The notes below the pieces were generated by a model. It saw nothing but the letters and a program-made list of their open reading frames with translations. It was not told the origin of the DNA and made no database searches. This document shows, in pieces, positions 7,568 to 15,887 of a stretch of DNA of 64,000 nt. The DNA is from Cupriavidus yeoncheonensis. GTDB taxonomy: Bacteria; Pseudomonadota; Gammaproteobacteria; Burkholderiales; Burkholderiaceae. The position numbers and the translations under genes were made by a program. The stretch covers positions 46,511-110,510 of the forward strand of contig NZ_CAJPUY010000024.1 of the NCBI RefSeq assembly GCF_905397275.1, given 5' to 3'. How positions within the stretch are numbered: the stretch's first letter is position 1; each line of letters starts with the position of its first letter.

Positions 7568-7993
7568 ATGACCCGTATCGACAAAGTGCTGTACACCGGC
7601 AAGACCCACACCACGGGCGGGCGCGAAGGCGCAGCCCGCAGCACGGATGGACGCCTCGACATCAAGCTGTCGCCACCGGGCGGCGCGGGCAGCGGCACCA
7701 ACCCGGAGCAATTGTTTGCCGCCGGCTGGTCGGCCTGCTTCATCGGTGCGATCGGTCTCGCTGCCCGCGCGAAAGGCGTGACGCTGCCGCCCGACCTGGC
7801 GGTTGACGCCGAAGTGGACCTGGGCATGGCAGGCGATGCCTTTCTCCTGCAGGCTCGGCTGAATGTCAGCATGCCCGGCATCGATGCGGGCACTGCGAGA
7901 GTGCTGGTCGATGCCGCCCACCAGACCTGCCCATATTCGAAGGCCACGCGCGGCAATATCAACGTGGAGATCAACGTAGTGCAAGCCGCCTGA
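7568..7993 (+). CDS. ohr: Organic hydroperoxide resistance protein Ohr
   Basis: A 141-aa OsmC/Ohr-family thiol peroxidase that reduces organic hydroperoxides in the cytoplasm, usually with lipoylated proteins as electron donor. Both catalytic cysteines are present: Cys57 in AAGWSACFIGA and Cys121 in HQTCPYSKATRGN, and the N-terminal KVLYTGKTHTTGGR block is the Ohr signature. Ohr is normally regulated by the Cys-containing MarR protein OhrR; the MarR here lacks cysteine, so the nearby palindrome may place it under a different signal. Confidence 0.95.
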   Translation: MTRIDKVLYTGKTHTTGGREGAARSTDGRLDIKLSPPGGAGSGTNPEQLFAAGWSACFIGAIGLAARAKGVTLPPDLAVDAEVDLGMAGDAFLLQARLNVSMPGIDAGTARVLVDAAHQTCPYSKATRGNINVEINVVQAA

Positions 7994-8088
7994 CGACCGT
8001 GCCGGTCGACCTTTGCCGGCCGGCTCGTCCATGCCATTGTCAGCACCCGCTTCATGCGCCCAGGGAAAGCTCGCTCAAGGAAAGCTCG

Positions 8089-9426
8089 ATGAAACTGTTC
8101 AACAACCCGGCTCCGGAAACGGATCGGTTCACGCGACGCCATTTTCTTGGGGTCTCGGCAGCAGCGGCAGGCTACGGCATTGGCCTGATGTCGCTGTCCG
8201 GCGAAGCGTCGGCGGCAACCACTGGTACCGGCAGGCCCGAAGCCATCCGCCCCTTCCGCGTCTCCGTCCCGCAGGAGGCCCTGACGGACCTGCGCCGGCG
8301 TATCGCTGCCACGCGTTGGCCGTCACGTGAAACGGTGGACGATGCATCGCAAGGCGTGCGGCTGGCGACGATGCAAAAGCTCGCGGAGTACTGGGCGACC
8401 CGGCACGACTGGCGCAAGGCAGAGGCCAGGCTGAATGCGTTGCCGCAATTCATGACGACCATCGATGGCGTCGATATTCACTTCATCCACGTTCGCTCGA
8501 AGCATCCGAATGCGCTGCCGGTCATCATCACCCATGGATGGCCCGGATCGGTGATCGAGCAGCTGAAGGTCATCGGCCCGCTCACAGACCCGACGGCTCA
8601 CGGCGGCCAGGCGTCCGATGCCTTCGATGTGGTGATCCCGTCGATCCCCGGCCACGGCTTTTCCGGCAAGCCAACGACCACGGGCTGGGATCCCGTGCGT
8701 ATCGCGCGCGCATGGATCGTGCTGATGAACCGTCTCGGCTACAGGCATTACGTGGCGCAAGGTGGCGACTGGGGCGATGCCATCACCGAGCAGATGGCGC
8801 TGATCGCGCCCCCGGAACTGCTTGGCATCCACGTCAACATGCCGGCCACCCTGCCGGCCGACATATCGAAGGCGCTCAAATACAACGAACCGGCACCTGC
8901 GGGGCTCTCGGCTGACGAACGGCACGCGTACGAGCAGCTCGACACCTTCTACAAGCACGGGCTCGGCTATGCGATCGAGATGGCGAACCGTCCGCAGACG
9001 CTCTACGGCATCGAAGACTCTCCCATCGGGCTGGCGGCCTGGATGCTCGATCATGATGCCGCGAGTCACGCGATGATCGCCCGCGTGTTCGATGGCAAGA
9101 GCGAGGGCCTCACGCGTGACGATATCCTCGATAACGTGACGCTGTACTGGCTGACAAGGACTGCGGTCTCGTCGGCGCGCCTGTACTGGGAAAACAAGCT
9201 GGCGTTCTTCGACGTCAAGAACCTCGCCATCCCGGTAGCCGTCAGCGTCTTCCCGGACGAGATCTACGCGGCGCCGCGAAGCTGGACCGAGCGCGCCTAC
9301 CCGAAGCTCATCCACTACAACCGTCTCCCGAAGGGCGGCCACTTTGCCGCATGGGAACAGCCGATGGTCTTTGCCGACGAACTTCGCACGGGCTTCAGGA
9401 CGTTGCGAGGCGGGAGATCCTTATGA
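8089..9426 (+). CDS. Exported epoxide hydrolase (alpha/beta-hydrolase, Tat signal)
   Basis: A 445-aa epoxide hydrolase-type protein. It starts with a Tat signal (FTRRHFLGVSAAAAG, cleavage after GEASA), then the N-terminal EHN domain (FRVSVPQEALTDLRRRI) and the alpha/beta-hydrolase core with HGWPGS oxyanion residues, nucleophile Asp227 in GGDWGD, and the late His in KGGHFAAWEQP. The reaction is attack of Asp on an epoxide followed by hydrolysis. The start ATG 8089 is preceded by AAGGA. It is followed with overlap or near-overlap by a second hydrolase, so the two are co-transcribed. Confidence 0.9.
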   Translation: MKLFNNPAPETDRFTRRHFLGVSAAAAGYGIGLMSLSGEASAATTGTGRPEAIRPFRVSVPQEALTDLRRRIAATRWPSRETVDDASQGVRLATMQKLAEYWATRHDWRKAEARLNALPQFMTTIDGVDIHFIHVRSKHPNALPVIITHGWPGSVIEQLKVIGPLTDPTAHGGQASDAFDVVIPSIPGHGFSGKPTTTGWDPVRIARAWIVLMNRLGYRHYVAQGGDWGDAITEQMALIAPPELLGIHVNMPATLPADISKALKYNEPAPAGLSADERHAYEQLDTFYKHGLGYAIEMANRPQTLYGIEDSPIGLAAWMLDHDAASHAMIARVFDGKSEGLTRDDILDNVTLYWLTRTAVSSARLYWENKLAFFDVKNLAIPVAVSVFPDEIYAAPRSWTERAYPKLIHYNRLPKGGHFAAWEQPMVFADELRTGFRTLRGGRSL

Positions 9427-9482
9427 CGATGCACCGGTCCATTGGACCTGATGGGATTCGTGAAAGCGCAAGAGGGTACAAG

Positions 9483-10268
9483 ATGAAGTCATCGATCAAA
9501 TGTCTGGTGGGCATCGCCATCGCGGCCGCATTCACCGTCGCCGCTTTCGCCTCCGACGCGGCCCCTGCAACATCGCCCGGCGCGGGCAAGACGACCGTGG
9601 TGCTGGTACATGGCGCCTTCGCCGACGGGTCCGGGTGGGGCGAGGTCATCCGGCTGTTGCAGGGCCGTGGACTCAACGTCGTGGCGGTGCAGAATCCGCT
9701 GACCTCGCTGGCTGACGACGTCGCGGCGACGCGCCGCGTGCTGGACGCGCAGGCGGGACCCGTTGTACTTGTCGGTCATTCGTGGGGCGGCGTGGTCATC
9801 TCGGAGGCGGGCGTGCACGAGCGCGTCAAGTCGCTGGTCTACGTGGCCGCGTTCGCGCCGTCCGAAGGACAGTCTGTCGCCGACCTGACCAAGGGCTACC
9901 CGACGCCGCCCGGGTCGAAGTTCGTGGTGGCGGATCAGGCGGGCTTCCTGAGCCTGAGTCCCGAAGGGATGGCGAAGCACTTCGCCCAGGACCTGCCGGC
10001 CGCACAGACCGGCCTGATGACCGTGACGCAAGTGCCCATCCGTGCCAGCAGCTTCGAGGAGGGGACGAAGGCGGCCGCATGGCGAAGCAGGCCGACGTGG
10101 TATGTGCTGACCCAGAACGATCACATGATCGACCCCGGCTTGCAGCGTGCGATGGCCCGCAGCATGCATGCCCATGTGGTGAGCGTGGCGTCGTCGCACG
10201 TACCGCAATTGTCCAGGCCGGTGCAAGTGGCCGACGCTATCCTCAGCGCGGCAGAGCAGGCGAAGTGA
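9483..10268 (+). CDS. Secreted alpha/beta-hydrolase (small esterase type)
   Basis: A 261-aa alpha/beta-hydrolase. A signal peptide spans about residues 1-25 (CLVGIAIAAAFTVAAFASD). The oxyanion segment is VHGAFADGSGW, the nucleophile Ser100 lies in GHSWGG, and the catalytic His is probably in SSHVPQLS. It resembles the salicylate-esterase/plant HNL-like family, but substrate is unknown. ATG 9423 overlapping the upstream stop is possible but would put 20 polar residues before the signal; ATG 9483 with AGAGGG upstream is better. It follows the epoxide hydrolase in one operon and converges on the TetR gene. Confidence 0.85.
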   Translation: MKSSIKCLVGIAIAAAFTVAAFASDAAPATSPGAGKTTVVLVHGAFADGSGWGEVIRLLQGRGLNVVAVQNPLTSLADDVAATRRVLDAQAGPVVLVGHSWGGVVISEAGVHERVKSLVYVAAFAPSEGQSVADLTKGYPTPPGSKFVVADQAGFLSLSPEGMAKHFAQDLPAAQTGLMTVTQVPIRASSFEEGTKAAAWRSRPTWYVLTQNDHMIDPGLQRAMARSMHAHVVSVASSHVPQLSRPVQVADAILSAAEQAK

Positions 10269-10303
10269 CCAGGCAACCGACGCGCGAGCCGGGACCGGAA
10301 TGG

Positions 10304-10888
10304 CTAGGCGGGAAGCGCCCGTGCAAGCACGTTCAATCTGCAGATCCGCAGCACCTCGTCAGATCGGCCGCGATCGACGATCACGCGCGCAATCGCGAGC
10401 GCACCGGACATTTCGGACATCACGGAGATCGCGAGCGCGCCGGCATCGGCATGGCCGACCTGTTCCAGCATCCGGGCCAGCAGGGAGGTGAGCCTGGCGG
10501 CGCCCTGCTCGAAGGCCTGGCGCGAATCATCGCCCAGCAGGGCGGCGTGGGTTGTCAGTGTCGCGATGGGGCAGCCCGTGCCGCGATGATCGCGATGTTC
10601 CGGGGAAAGATAGCGCTCCACATACTCCCGCAGTGCGTCGGCCGGGCCGCGGTTGTGGCATATCCCCTCCAGTCTCTCCTGCGTGCTGGCAAAGGCGCGT
10701 TCGATGGCGCGCGCGATCATGTCTTCCCGCGATGAGAAGTGGTAGTAGAAGCCACCATGGGTCAACCCCACGGTCTTCATCAACTCGGACACCGAGATCT
10801 TGTCCGGGCCGTCGCGCCGCACCAGGGTGGAAGCCGCCTCGACCAGGCTGTTGTGCGTCTTTTCGCGTTGTTCGGAGCCGTATCTCAT
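10304..10888 (-). CDS. TetR-family regulator
   Basis: A 194-aa repressor: N-terminal helix-turn-helix with KISVSELMKTVGLTHGGFYYHFSSRE (residues split as ISVSELMKTVGLT then GGFYYHF) and a C-terminal ligand-binding domain with GCPIATL, resembling the AcrR/NemR-like group. Its start codon lies only 24 bases from the end of the IS701-family element, so its original promoter region has been separated from it. The 16-bp palindrome at 13367-13382, on the far side of both insertion sequences, is a candidate for its ancestral operator. Confidence 0.9.
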   Translation of the reverse strand: MRYGSEQREKTHNSLVEAASTLVRRDGPDKISVSELMKTVGLTHGGFYYHFSSREDMIARAIERAFASTQERLEGICHNRGPADALREYVERYLSPEHRDHRGTGCPIATLTTHAALLGDDSRQAFEQGAARLTSLLARMLEQVGHADAGALAISVMSEMSGALAIARVIVDRGRSDEVLRICRLNVLARALPA

Positions 10889-10912
10889 CTTGTGTGTCGT
10901 TGCCTTCCCTAA

Positions 10913-12374
10913 TCTTACTGTGTCAATAAATTCATGCCATTATAGAGTCTTCTTCAGACTTGGCATGAGGAATCGATGGACTGGGAAGCGTCGTTTGACG
11001 AGTATCTAGAACATCTCTGTGAGGCGCTCGGGCACAGCGACAGGAGATCGGGGCTGGCGGGCTATTGCCAGGGGCTGATGTTGCCGATCAAACGCAAGAG
11101 CGTCGAACCTCTGGCGGCGCATTTAGAGCCGGAGCGAATAAGCGCGCGACACCAATCGCTGCATCATTTCGTGTCGAAGTCGGAATGGTCCGATGCAGCG
11201 CTGCTTGAGCAGGTGAGGTGCTGGGTGTTGCCGCACATGAATCCGGCGAGCGGGTTGTTCTGGATCATCGATGACACCGGCTTTCCCAAGAAGGGTAAGC
11301 ATTCGGTTGGGGTGGCGAGACAATACTGCGGGCAGTTGGGCAAGCAAGACAATTGCCAGGTGGCGGTGAGTCTGTCGGTAGCGACTGAAGAAGCCAGCTT
11401 ACCGGTGGCGTACCAGCTCTATCTGCCTCAGGAGTGGTGCGACGATCCGGAAAGGCGGCAGCGTACCGGGGTGCCGGATGAGATCGTGTTCGCGACCAAA
11501 CCACAGATCGCGGCGATGCAACTGCGCCAGGCGCGGGACAGCGGGGCGCCAAATGGCATCGTGCTGGCTGACGCCGCTTATGGCAATGACACCGCGTTTC
11601 GAGATGCTGTCAGTGAACTCGGGTTGCAGTACGCGGTAGGGACGCAGTCCAGTACCCATGTGTGGGCACGTGGCACCGCACCATTGCCGGCTGAACCTGC
11701 AATCGGCAAGCCAGGCCGTCCGCGCAGCCTGCTGCGCCGGGCGCCGGGACATAAGCCGCTCTCGGTCAAGAAGCTGGCGCTTGGGCTCGATCAAATCTGC
11801 TATCGCACCATTACCTGGCGTGAGGGCACCCGAGCCATGCTGAGTTCGCGATTTTCCGCGGTTCGCATCCGCACGTCGCACCGCGATTACTGGCGAGCCA
11901 CACTGCGTGACGAGGAATGGCTGCTTATCGAATGGCCCGAAGGCGAGTCCGAACCGATCAAATACTGGTTGTCCACACTGCCCGAAAGCGCACCGCTCGA
12001 ACATCTGGTCCACGTCGCGAAGATGCGCTGGCGCATCGAGCGCGATTACCAGGACCTCAAGCAGGAGTTTGGTCTGGGCCACTATGAAGGACGGGGTTGG
12101 CGCGGTTTTCACCACCACGCATCCCTATGCATTGCTGCGTACGGATTTCTCGTCGCACAGCGCCTGATCCAGGGCGGCAGTAAAAAAAACGGCGCAATCC
12201 GCGGCCAGTCTGCCTTACCCTCGGATTACGTGCCGCGCGGCTCCCCAGCGCGCACAGCGACACGTGCCTGATTCCATCACCAGCCTACGCTGGCGCATTG
12301 CTGCCTTCATTGCCCAACGACTCCATCGATGTCCGTTTTGCGCTGGTAGCCCCTAAACTAATGACACAGTAAGA
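10913..12374 (+). mobile_element. IS701-family insertion sequence, complete
   Basis: 1462-bp element. Terminal inverted repeats of 13 bp match perfectly (TCTTACTGTGTCA at 10913-10925 and its complement at 12362-12374). It is flanked by the 4-bp direct repeat CTAA at 10909-10912 and 12375-12378, which fits the YTAR target duplication of the IS701 family. One transposase gene fills the interior. Ends, duplication and gene are all intact, so the insertion may be recent and active. Confidence 0.9.
10976..12271 (+). CDS. IS701-family DDE transposase
   Basis: A 431-aa transposase. DDE catalytic landmarks are visible: first Asp in WIIDDTGFPKKGKHS, second Asp in VLADAAYGND, and the Glu in RWRIERDYQDLKQEFGL. 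DDTGFPKKG with SVGVARQYCG is characteristic of the IS701 group. A run of eight A bases at 12182-12189 near the 3' end is a place where frameshifts could arise, but the frame stays open past it to 12271. Confidence 0.93.
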   Translation: MDWEASFDEYLEHLCEALGHSDRRSGLAGYCQGLMLPIKRKSVEPLAAHLEPERISARHQSLHHFVSKSEWSDAALLEQVRCWVLPHMNPASGLFWIIDDTGFPKKGKHSVGVARQYCGQLGKQDNCQVAVSLSVATEEASLPVAYQLYLPQEWCDDPERRQRTGVPDEIVFATKPQIAAMQLRQARDSGAPNGIVLADAAYGNDTAFRDAVSELGLQYAVGTQSSTHVWARGTAPLPAEPAIGKPGRPRSLLRRAPGHKPLSVKKLALGLDQICYRTITWREGTRAMLSSRFSAVRIRTSHRDYWRATLRDEEWLLIEWPEGESEPIKYWLSTLPESAPLEHLVHVAKMRWRIERDYQDLKQEFGLGHYEGRGWRGFHHHASLCIAAYGFLVAQRLIQGGSKKNGAIRGQSALPSDYVPRGSPARTATRA

Positions 12375-12378
12375 CTAA

Positions 12379-13291
12379 GAAGCTGTTGCGAAATTAGTTC
12401 ATGCAGGGCTTTAGCCTGCTCCAGCAAGTCAGTGAACAGGCAAGGGACAGGAAGGCTTCGTGGACATGGGCATATCGTTCGTATCGAATCTTCAGGCGTC
12501 TGAACGAGTGGAGCCAAGCAATCGAGCGCTCCACGACCCAGCGCGTTTTGCCGAGCCCACTCCCGTGAGGAGAGCCGATTTTGGCAAGCACGGGCGTGAT
12601 GCCGCGCTTGCGCAAGCGCTGTCGGTGTGGCTCGGAACTGTAGCCCCGGTCGCCTTGGACTATTTTCGGCTTGCGCAGGGGGCGTCCGCGCTTTCCGCGA
12701 ATGGGCGGAATCGCCTCGACCAACGCATCGAGTTGCGTGATGTCGTTGCAGTTCGCGCCGCTCAGGATGACGGCGAGCGGGATGCCTTGCGCGTCGACGA
12801 TGAGGTGGTGCTTGCTGCCGAGCTTGCGCCGGTCCGTTGGGTTCGGGCCAGTTTTTTTCCCGCCAGCATGGCGCGAACCGAGGAACTGTCGACAATGGCG
12901 CGCGCCATGTCGAGTTGGCCGCGACGGCGCAATTCGGCCAGTAGTGTCTCGTGGATGCGTTGCCAGACACCAGCCTCCTGCCACGCAACCAGCCGCCGCC
13001 AGCATGCGGTGCCCGAGCCACAACCCATCTCTTGCGGCAGTAGGTTCCAGGCGATGCCAGAGCGCAGAACGAACACGATGCCAGTCAGCACCGCTCGGTC
13101 CGGCGTCGGCTTGCGCCCTGCATATCGGCGGCTGCGCGGCGGTCGCGCCGGCAGCAGCGGTTCGATGAGTGACCACAGTTCGTCGTCGATCAGTTCTCTG
13201 GGCATCGCTTCCTGTCAGGCAAAACAAGACAGGAAGTTAACACCGGCTCGAAAAAGTTAACAGACCCTATGGGTAATTTCGCAACAGCTTC
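12379..13291 (-). mobile_element. IS5-family insertion sequence (IS427/IS1031 type), complete
   Basis: 913-bp element. Inverted repeats of 18 bp are perfect: GAAGCTGTTGCGAAATTA at 12379-12396 and its complement at 13274-13291. The flanking 3-bp repeat TAA (12376-12378 and 13292-13294) fits the 2-4 bp duplications of this group. The left copy of TAA is part of the CTAA duplication of the IS701-family element, so this element went in exactly at that element's edge, after it. Confidence 0.9.
12394..13205 (-). CDS. IS5-family transposase made by -1 frameshift (OrfA/OrfB)
   Basis: Two overlapping frames. OrfA begins at 13205 (MPRELIDDELWSLIEPLLP) and reaches 12762; OrfB continues the DDE domain to 12394. 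A run of seven A on the coding strand (12852-12858) sits where LAGKK of OrfA meets GKKTGPNPTDRR of OrfB, and a -1 slip there gives one continuous ~270-aa transposase. Catalytic residues: IVDSS before the slip, then VQGDRGYSS and VVERSIAWLHSFRRL after it. This is the normal arrangement for IS427-group elements, not a broken gene. Confidence 0.88.
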
Positions 13292-13366
13292 TAAGCCGGT
13301 AAATATATCAGGAAGACCGCATCCGACCTCCGTGGAGGCCTTCCAGCACATGGCCAGATTCTTTGT

Positions 13367-13382
13367 TATGATGGTCATCATA
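13367..13382. promoter_or_regulatory. Predicted TetR-type operator upstream of thiolase
   Basis: Perfect palindrome TATGATG-GT-CATCATA, 24 bases before the thiolase start codon. Size and symmetry fit a TetR-family site. The nearest TetR gene (10304-10888) would be directly divergent from this promoter if the two insertion sequences were removed. Confidence 0.6.
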
Positions 13383-13406
13383 CTATGCCGCCACGGAGAA
13401 ACCTCA

Positions 13407-14540
13407 ATGAAAGCTGTCATCGCTGGATATGCTCGTTCGCCGTTCCACTTCGCAAAAAAAGGCGCTTTGGCCACGACACGGCCGGACGAACTTGCTGCGC
13501 AGGTGGTGCGGGGCCTGCTGTCGCGAACCGACCTTGACCCTGCGCTCATCGAGGACGTGATCCTCGGGTGCTCGTACCCCGAAGGTCCACAGGGCAACAA
13601 CCTCGCGCGCATTGTTGGCCTTCTCGCTGGTTTGCCTCATACCGTTGCCGGGACTACCGTCAATCGCTTCTGTGGATCGTCCATGCAGGCGATCCATATG
13701 GCGGCGGCCAATATCGAGGCCGGCATGGGCGATGCATTCCTCTGCGTAGGCGTCGAATCCATGACGATGGTGCCCCAGGGCGGCTTTACGCCATCTCCGA
13801 ACCCGCGGCTCAAGGCGACGTCGCGGGCCTATGTCTCGATGGGAGAAACAGCGGAGAACGTGGCGGCGCGCTGGAACGTCACGCGGCGCGAGCAGGAGGC
13901 CTTTGCTGTCCATTCGCACATGAAGGCAGCGACCGCCCGCGCCGAGGGCCGCTTGCGCGACGAAATCATCGCGATTGAAACGCCTGAAGGAACGGTGGTC
14001 ACCGAAGACGGTTGCATTCGCCCCGGGACCTCCCTTGAAGCGCTGGCGAACCTGAAGCCAGCGTTCCGCGCGGAGGGTGTTGTCACGGCGGGAACGTCTT
14101 CGCCTTTGACGGACGGTGCGGTGGCCGTGCTTGTCACCAGCGACAAGTTTGCGGAGCGCCACAATCTCCCCGCAACCGCCCGGATCCTGTCTTTCGCGGT
14201 GGCCGGAGTCGATCCGGAGATCATGGGAGTCGGTCCTATCCCGGCAACGAAGAAGGCGCTGGCACGCGCGTCACTCGATGCCGGCAAGCTGGGCGTGGTG
14301 GAGATCAATGAGGCATTCGCCTCGCAGGCCATTGCGTGCATGCGTGACCTGGACCTGGCGCCGTCCCGCACCAATCTGGACGGGGGCGGCATCTCCATCG
14401 GCCATCCGCTGGGCGCGACGGGCGCGCGCATTACCGCCAAGGCGGCGGCCCTGCTGCAACGCGAGAAGCAGCGTTATGCGCTTGCCACGCAGTGTATTGG
14501 CGGGGGGCAAGGTATCGCCACCATCCTGGAGCGGATCTGA
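13407..14540 (+). CDS. Acetyl-CoA acyltransferase (thiolase)
   Basis: A 377-aa thiolase that cleaves or forms beta-ketoacyl-CoA. Nucleophilic Cys89 lies in NRFCGSSMQ, the His in GGGISIGHPLGATGAR, and the second Cys in ATQCIGGGQG near the C-terminus. ATG 13407 is preceded by GGAGA at 13395-13399. It is shorter than the downstream thiolase (395 aa) and groups visually with long-chain FadI/FadA-like enzymes. It starts a thiolase-thiolase-reductase series, and the palindrome just upstream suggests TetR control. Confidence 0.92.
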   Translation: MKAVIAGYARSPFHFAKKGALATTRPDELAAQVVRGLLSRTDLDPALIEDVILGCSYPEGPQGNNLARIVGLLAGLPHTVAGTTVNRFCGSSMQAIHMAAANIEAGMGDAFLCVGVESMTMVPQGGFTPSPNPRLKATSRAYVSMGETAENVAARWNVTRREQEAFAVHSHMKAATARAEGRLRDEIIAIETPEGTVVTEDGCIRPGTSLEALANLKPAFRAEGVVTAGTSSPLTDGAVAVLVTSDKFAERHNLPATARILSFAVAGVDPEIMGVGPIPATKKALARASLDAGKLGVVEINEAFASQAIACMRDLDLAPSRTNLDGGGISIGHPLGATGARITAKAAALLQREKQRYALATQCIGGGQGIATILERI

Positions 14541-14688
14541 AGCTGGACGGCGGCGACAGATGCGCCCGCCGGCGCGCGGTCGCGCGGCAAGGCGACTCAG
14601 GCTCTTTTGAAAGCCGCGTCACCGCCGGCTGAGGACTGAGGCGAGTCGAGTTCATCGTGATGCAAGTCACGGCAAGGGGAGCAGGACC

Positions 14689-15876
14689 ATGAGTGCAAAG
14701 GACGTAGTACTGTGTCATCCGGTGCGGACCGCGATCGGGGCCTTCAACGGGTCGCTGAAGGGCACGCCGGCCACCGAACTGGGCGCGACAGCGATCCGCG
14801 AAACGGTGCGGCGCTCGGGCGTCGATGTATCGGCGATCGGCAGTGTGGTGTTCGGCAACGTCGTGCAGGCGGGCAATCGGATGAACCCGGCGCGGCAGGC
14901 CGCTATCGGCGCGGGCTTGCCGGTATCGTTGCCGGCCATGACCGTGAATCGCGTGTGCGGGTCGGGCGCGCAGGCAATCGCCACAGCGGCGGACGAAGTG
15001 CGGCTTGGCTATGCCGATGTGGCTGTCGCGGGCGGCATGGAGAACATGGACCGCGCCCCCTACCTGCTGGCGAGCGGGCGCTGGGGCAATCGCATGGGCG
15101 ATGCGACCATGCAGGACAGCATGCTGCTCGACGGTTTGCATGACGCCTTCTCGGGCCAGCATTCCGGCTGGCATACCGAAGACCTCGCGACGCGCTACAA
15201 ACTGAGCCGGGACGCGCAGGATCGCTGGGCTGAGCGTTCGCAGTCACGCTTTGCCCGCGCGCAGCAGCAGGGCCGCTTCGCGGCTCAGATCGTGGACGTT
15301 CCGCTGAAGAGCAAGCAGGGTACCGCCGCCTTCAGGCTCGACGAGGCCAGTCGTCCGGATACGACGCTGGAGCGACTGGCCCGCCTGAAGCCCGCCTTCC
15401 GCCCCGACGGCACCATCACGGCCGGCAATGCGCCTGGCATCAACAGCGGTGCCGCTGCCGTGCTGGTTGCAGACCGCGGCTACGCCGAGCGCCATGGTCT
15501 CGCGCCCATGGCCCGGCTGGCGGCCTACGGGGTCGGCGCCGTGGAACCGGGCCTGTTCGGGCTGGGTCCGGTGCCGGCGGTGCGACAGGCATTGCAGCGC
15601 GCCGGCTGGTCGCTGGGCGACGTCGAGCGATTCGAGATCAACGAGGCCTTCGCGGCCGTGCCGCTGGCGGTGGCCGCCGAACTTGGCCTGTCGCACGACA
15701 TCGTCAACGTTGACGGCGGCGCGATCGCACACGGCCATCCCATCGGCGCGACGGGCGCGGTGCTGACCACCCGGTTGCTGTACAGCATGCAGGCTGATGG
15801 CATCCGGCGCGGCATCGTCACGCTGTGCATCGGCGGCGGGCAGGGCATCGCCCTCGCACTCGAAATGCTGTCGTGA
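14689..15876 (+). CDS. Acetyl-CoA C-acetyltransferase (thiolase)
   Basis: A 395-aa thiolase of normal length. Nucleophilic Cys90 lies in NRVCGSGAQ, with GGMENMDRAPYLL, EINEAFAAVP, GGAIAHGHPIGATGA and LCIGGGQG all intact. Substrate may be acetoacetyl-CoA or a longer/aromatic ring-opened beta-ketoacyl-CoA such as beta-ketoadipyl-CoA; sequence alone does not decide. It lies 148 bases after the first thiolase and 11 bases before the ketopantoate reductase-like gene. Confidence 0.92.
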   Translation: MSAKDVVLCHPVRTAIGAFNGSLKGTPATELGATAIRETVRRSGVDVSAIGSVVFGNVVQAGNRMNPARQAAIGAGLPVSLPAMTVNRVCGSGAQAIATAADEVRLGYADVAVAGGMENMDRAPYLLASGRWGNRMGDATMQDSMLLDGLHDAFSGQHSGWHTEDLATRYKLSRDAQDRWAERSQSRFARAQQQGRFAAQIVDVPLKSKQGTAAFRLDEASRPDTTLERLARLKPAFRPDGTITAGNAPGINSGAAAVLVADRGYAERHGLAPMARLAAYGVGAVEPGLFGLGPVPAVRQALQRAGWSLGDVERFEINEAFAAVPLAVAAELGLSHDIVNVDGGAIAHGHPIGATGAVLTTRLLYSMQADGIRRGIVTLCIGGGQGIALALEMLS

Positions 15877-15887
15877 GGCGGGCACCC

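Noticed and set aside
8323..9342. 339-residue minus-strand frame opposite the epoxide hydrolase
   Set aside because: Shadow of a catalytically complete gene on the other strand.
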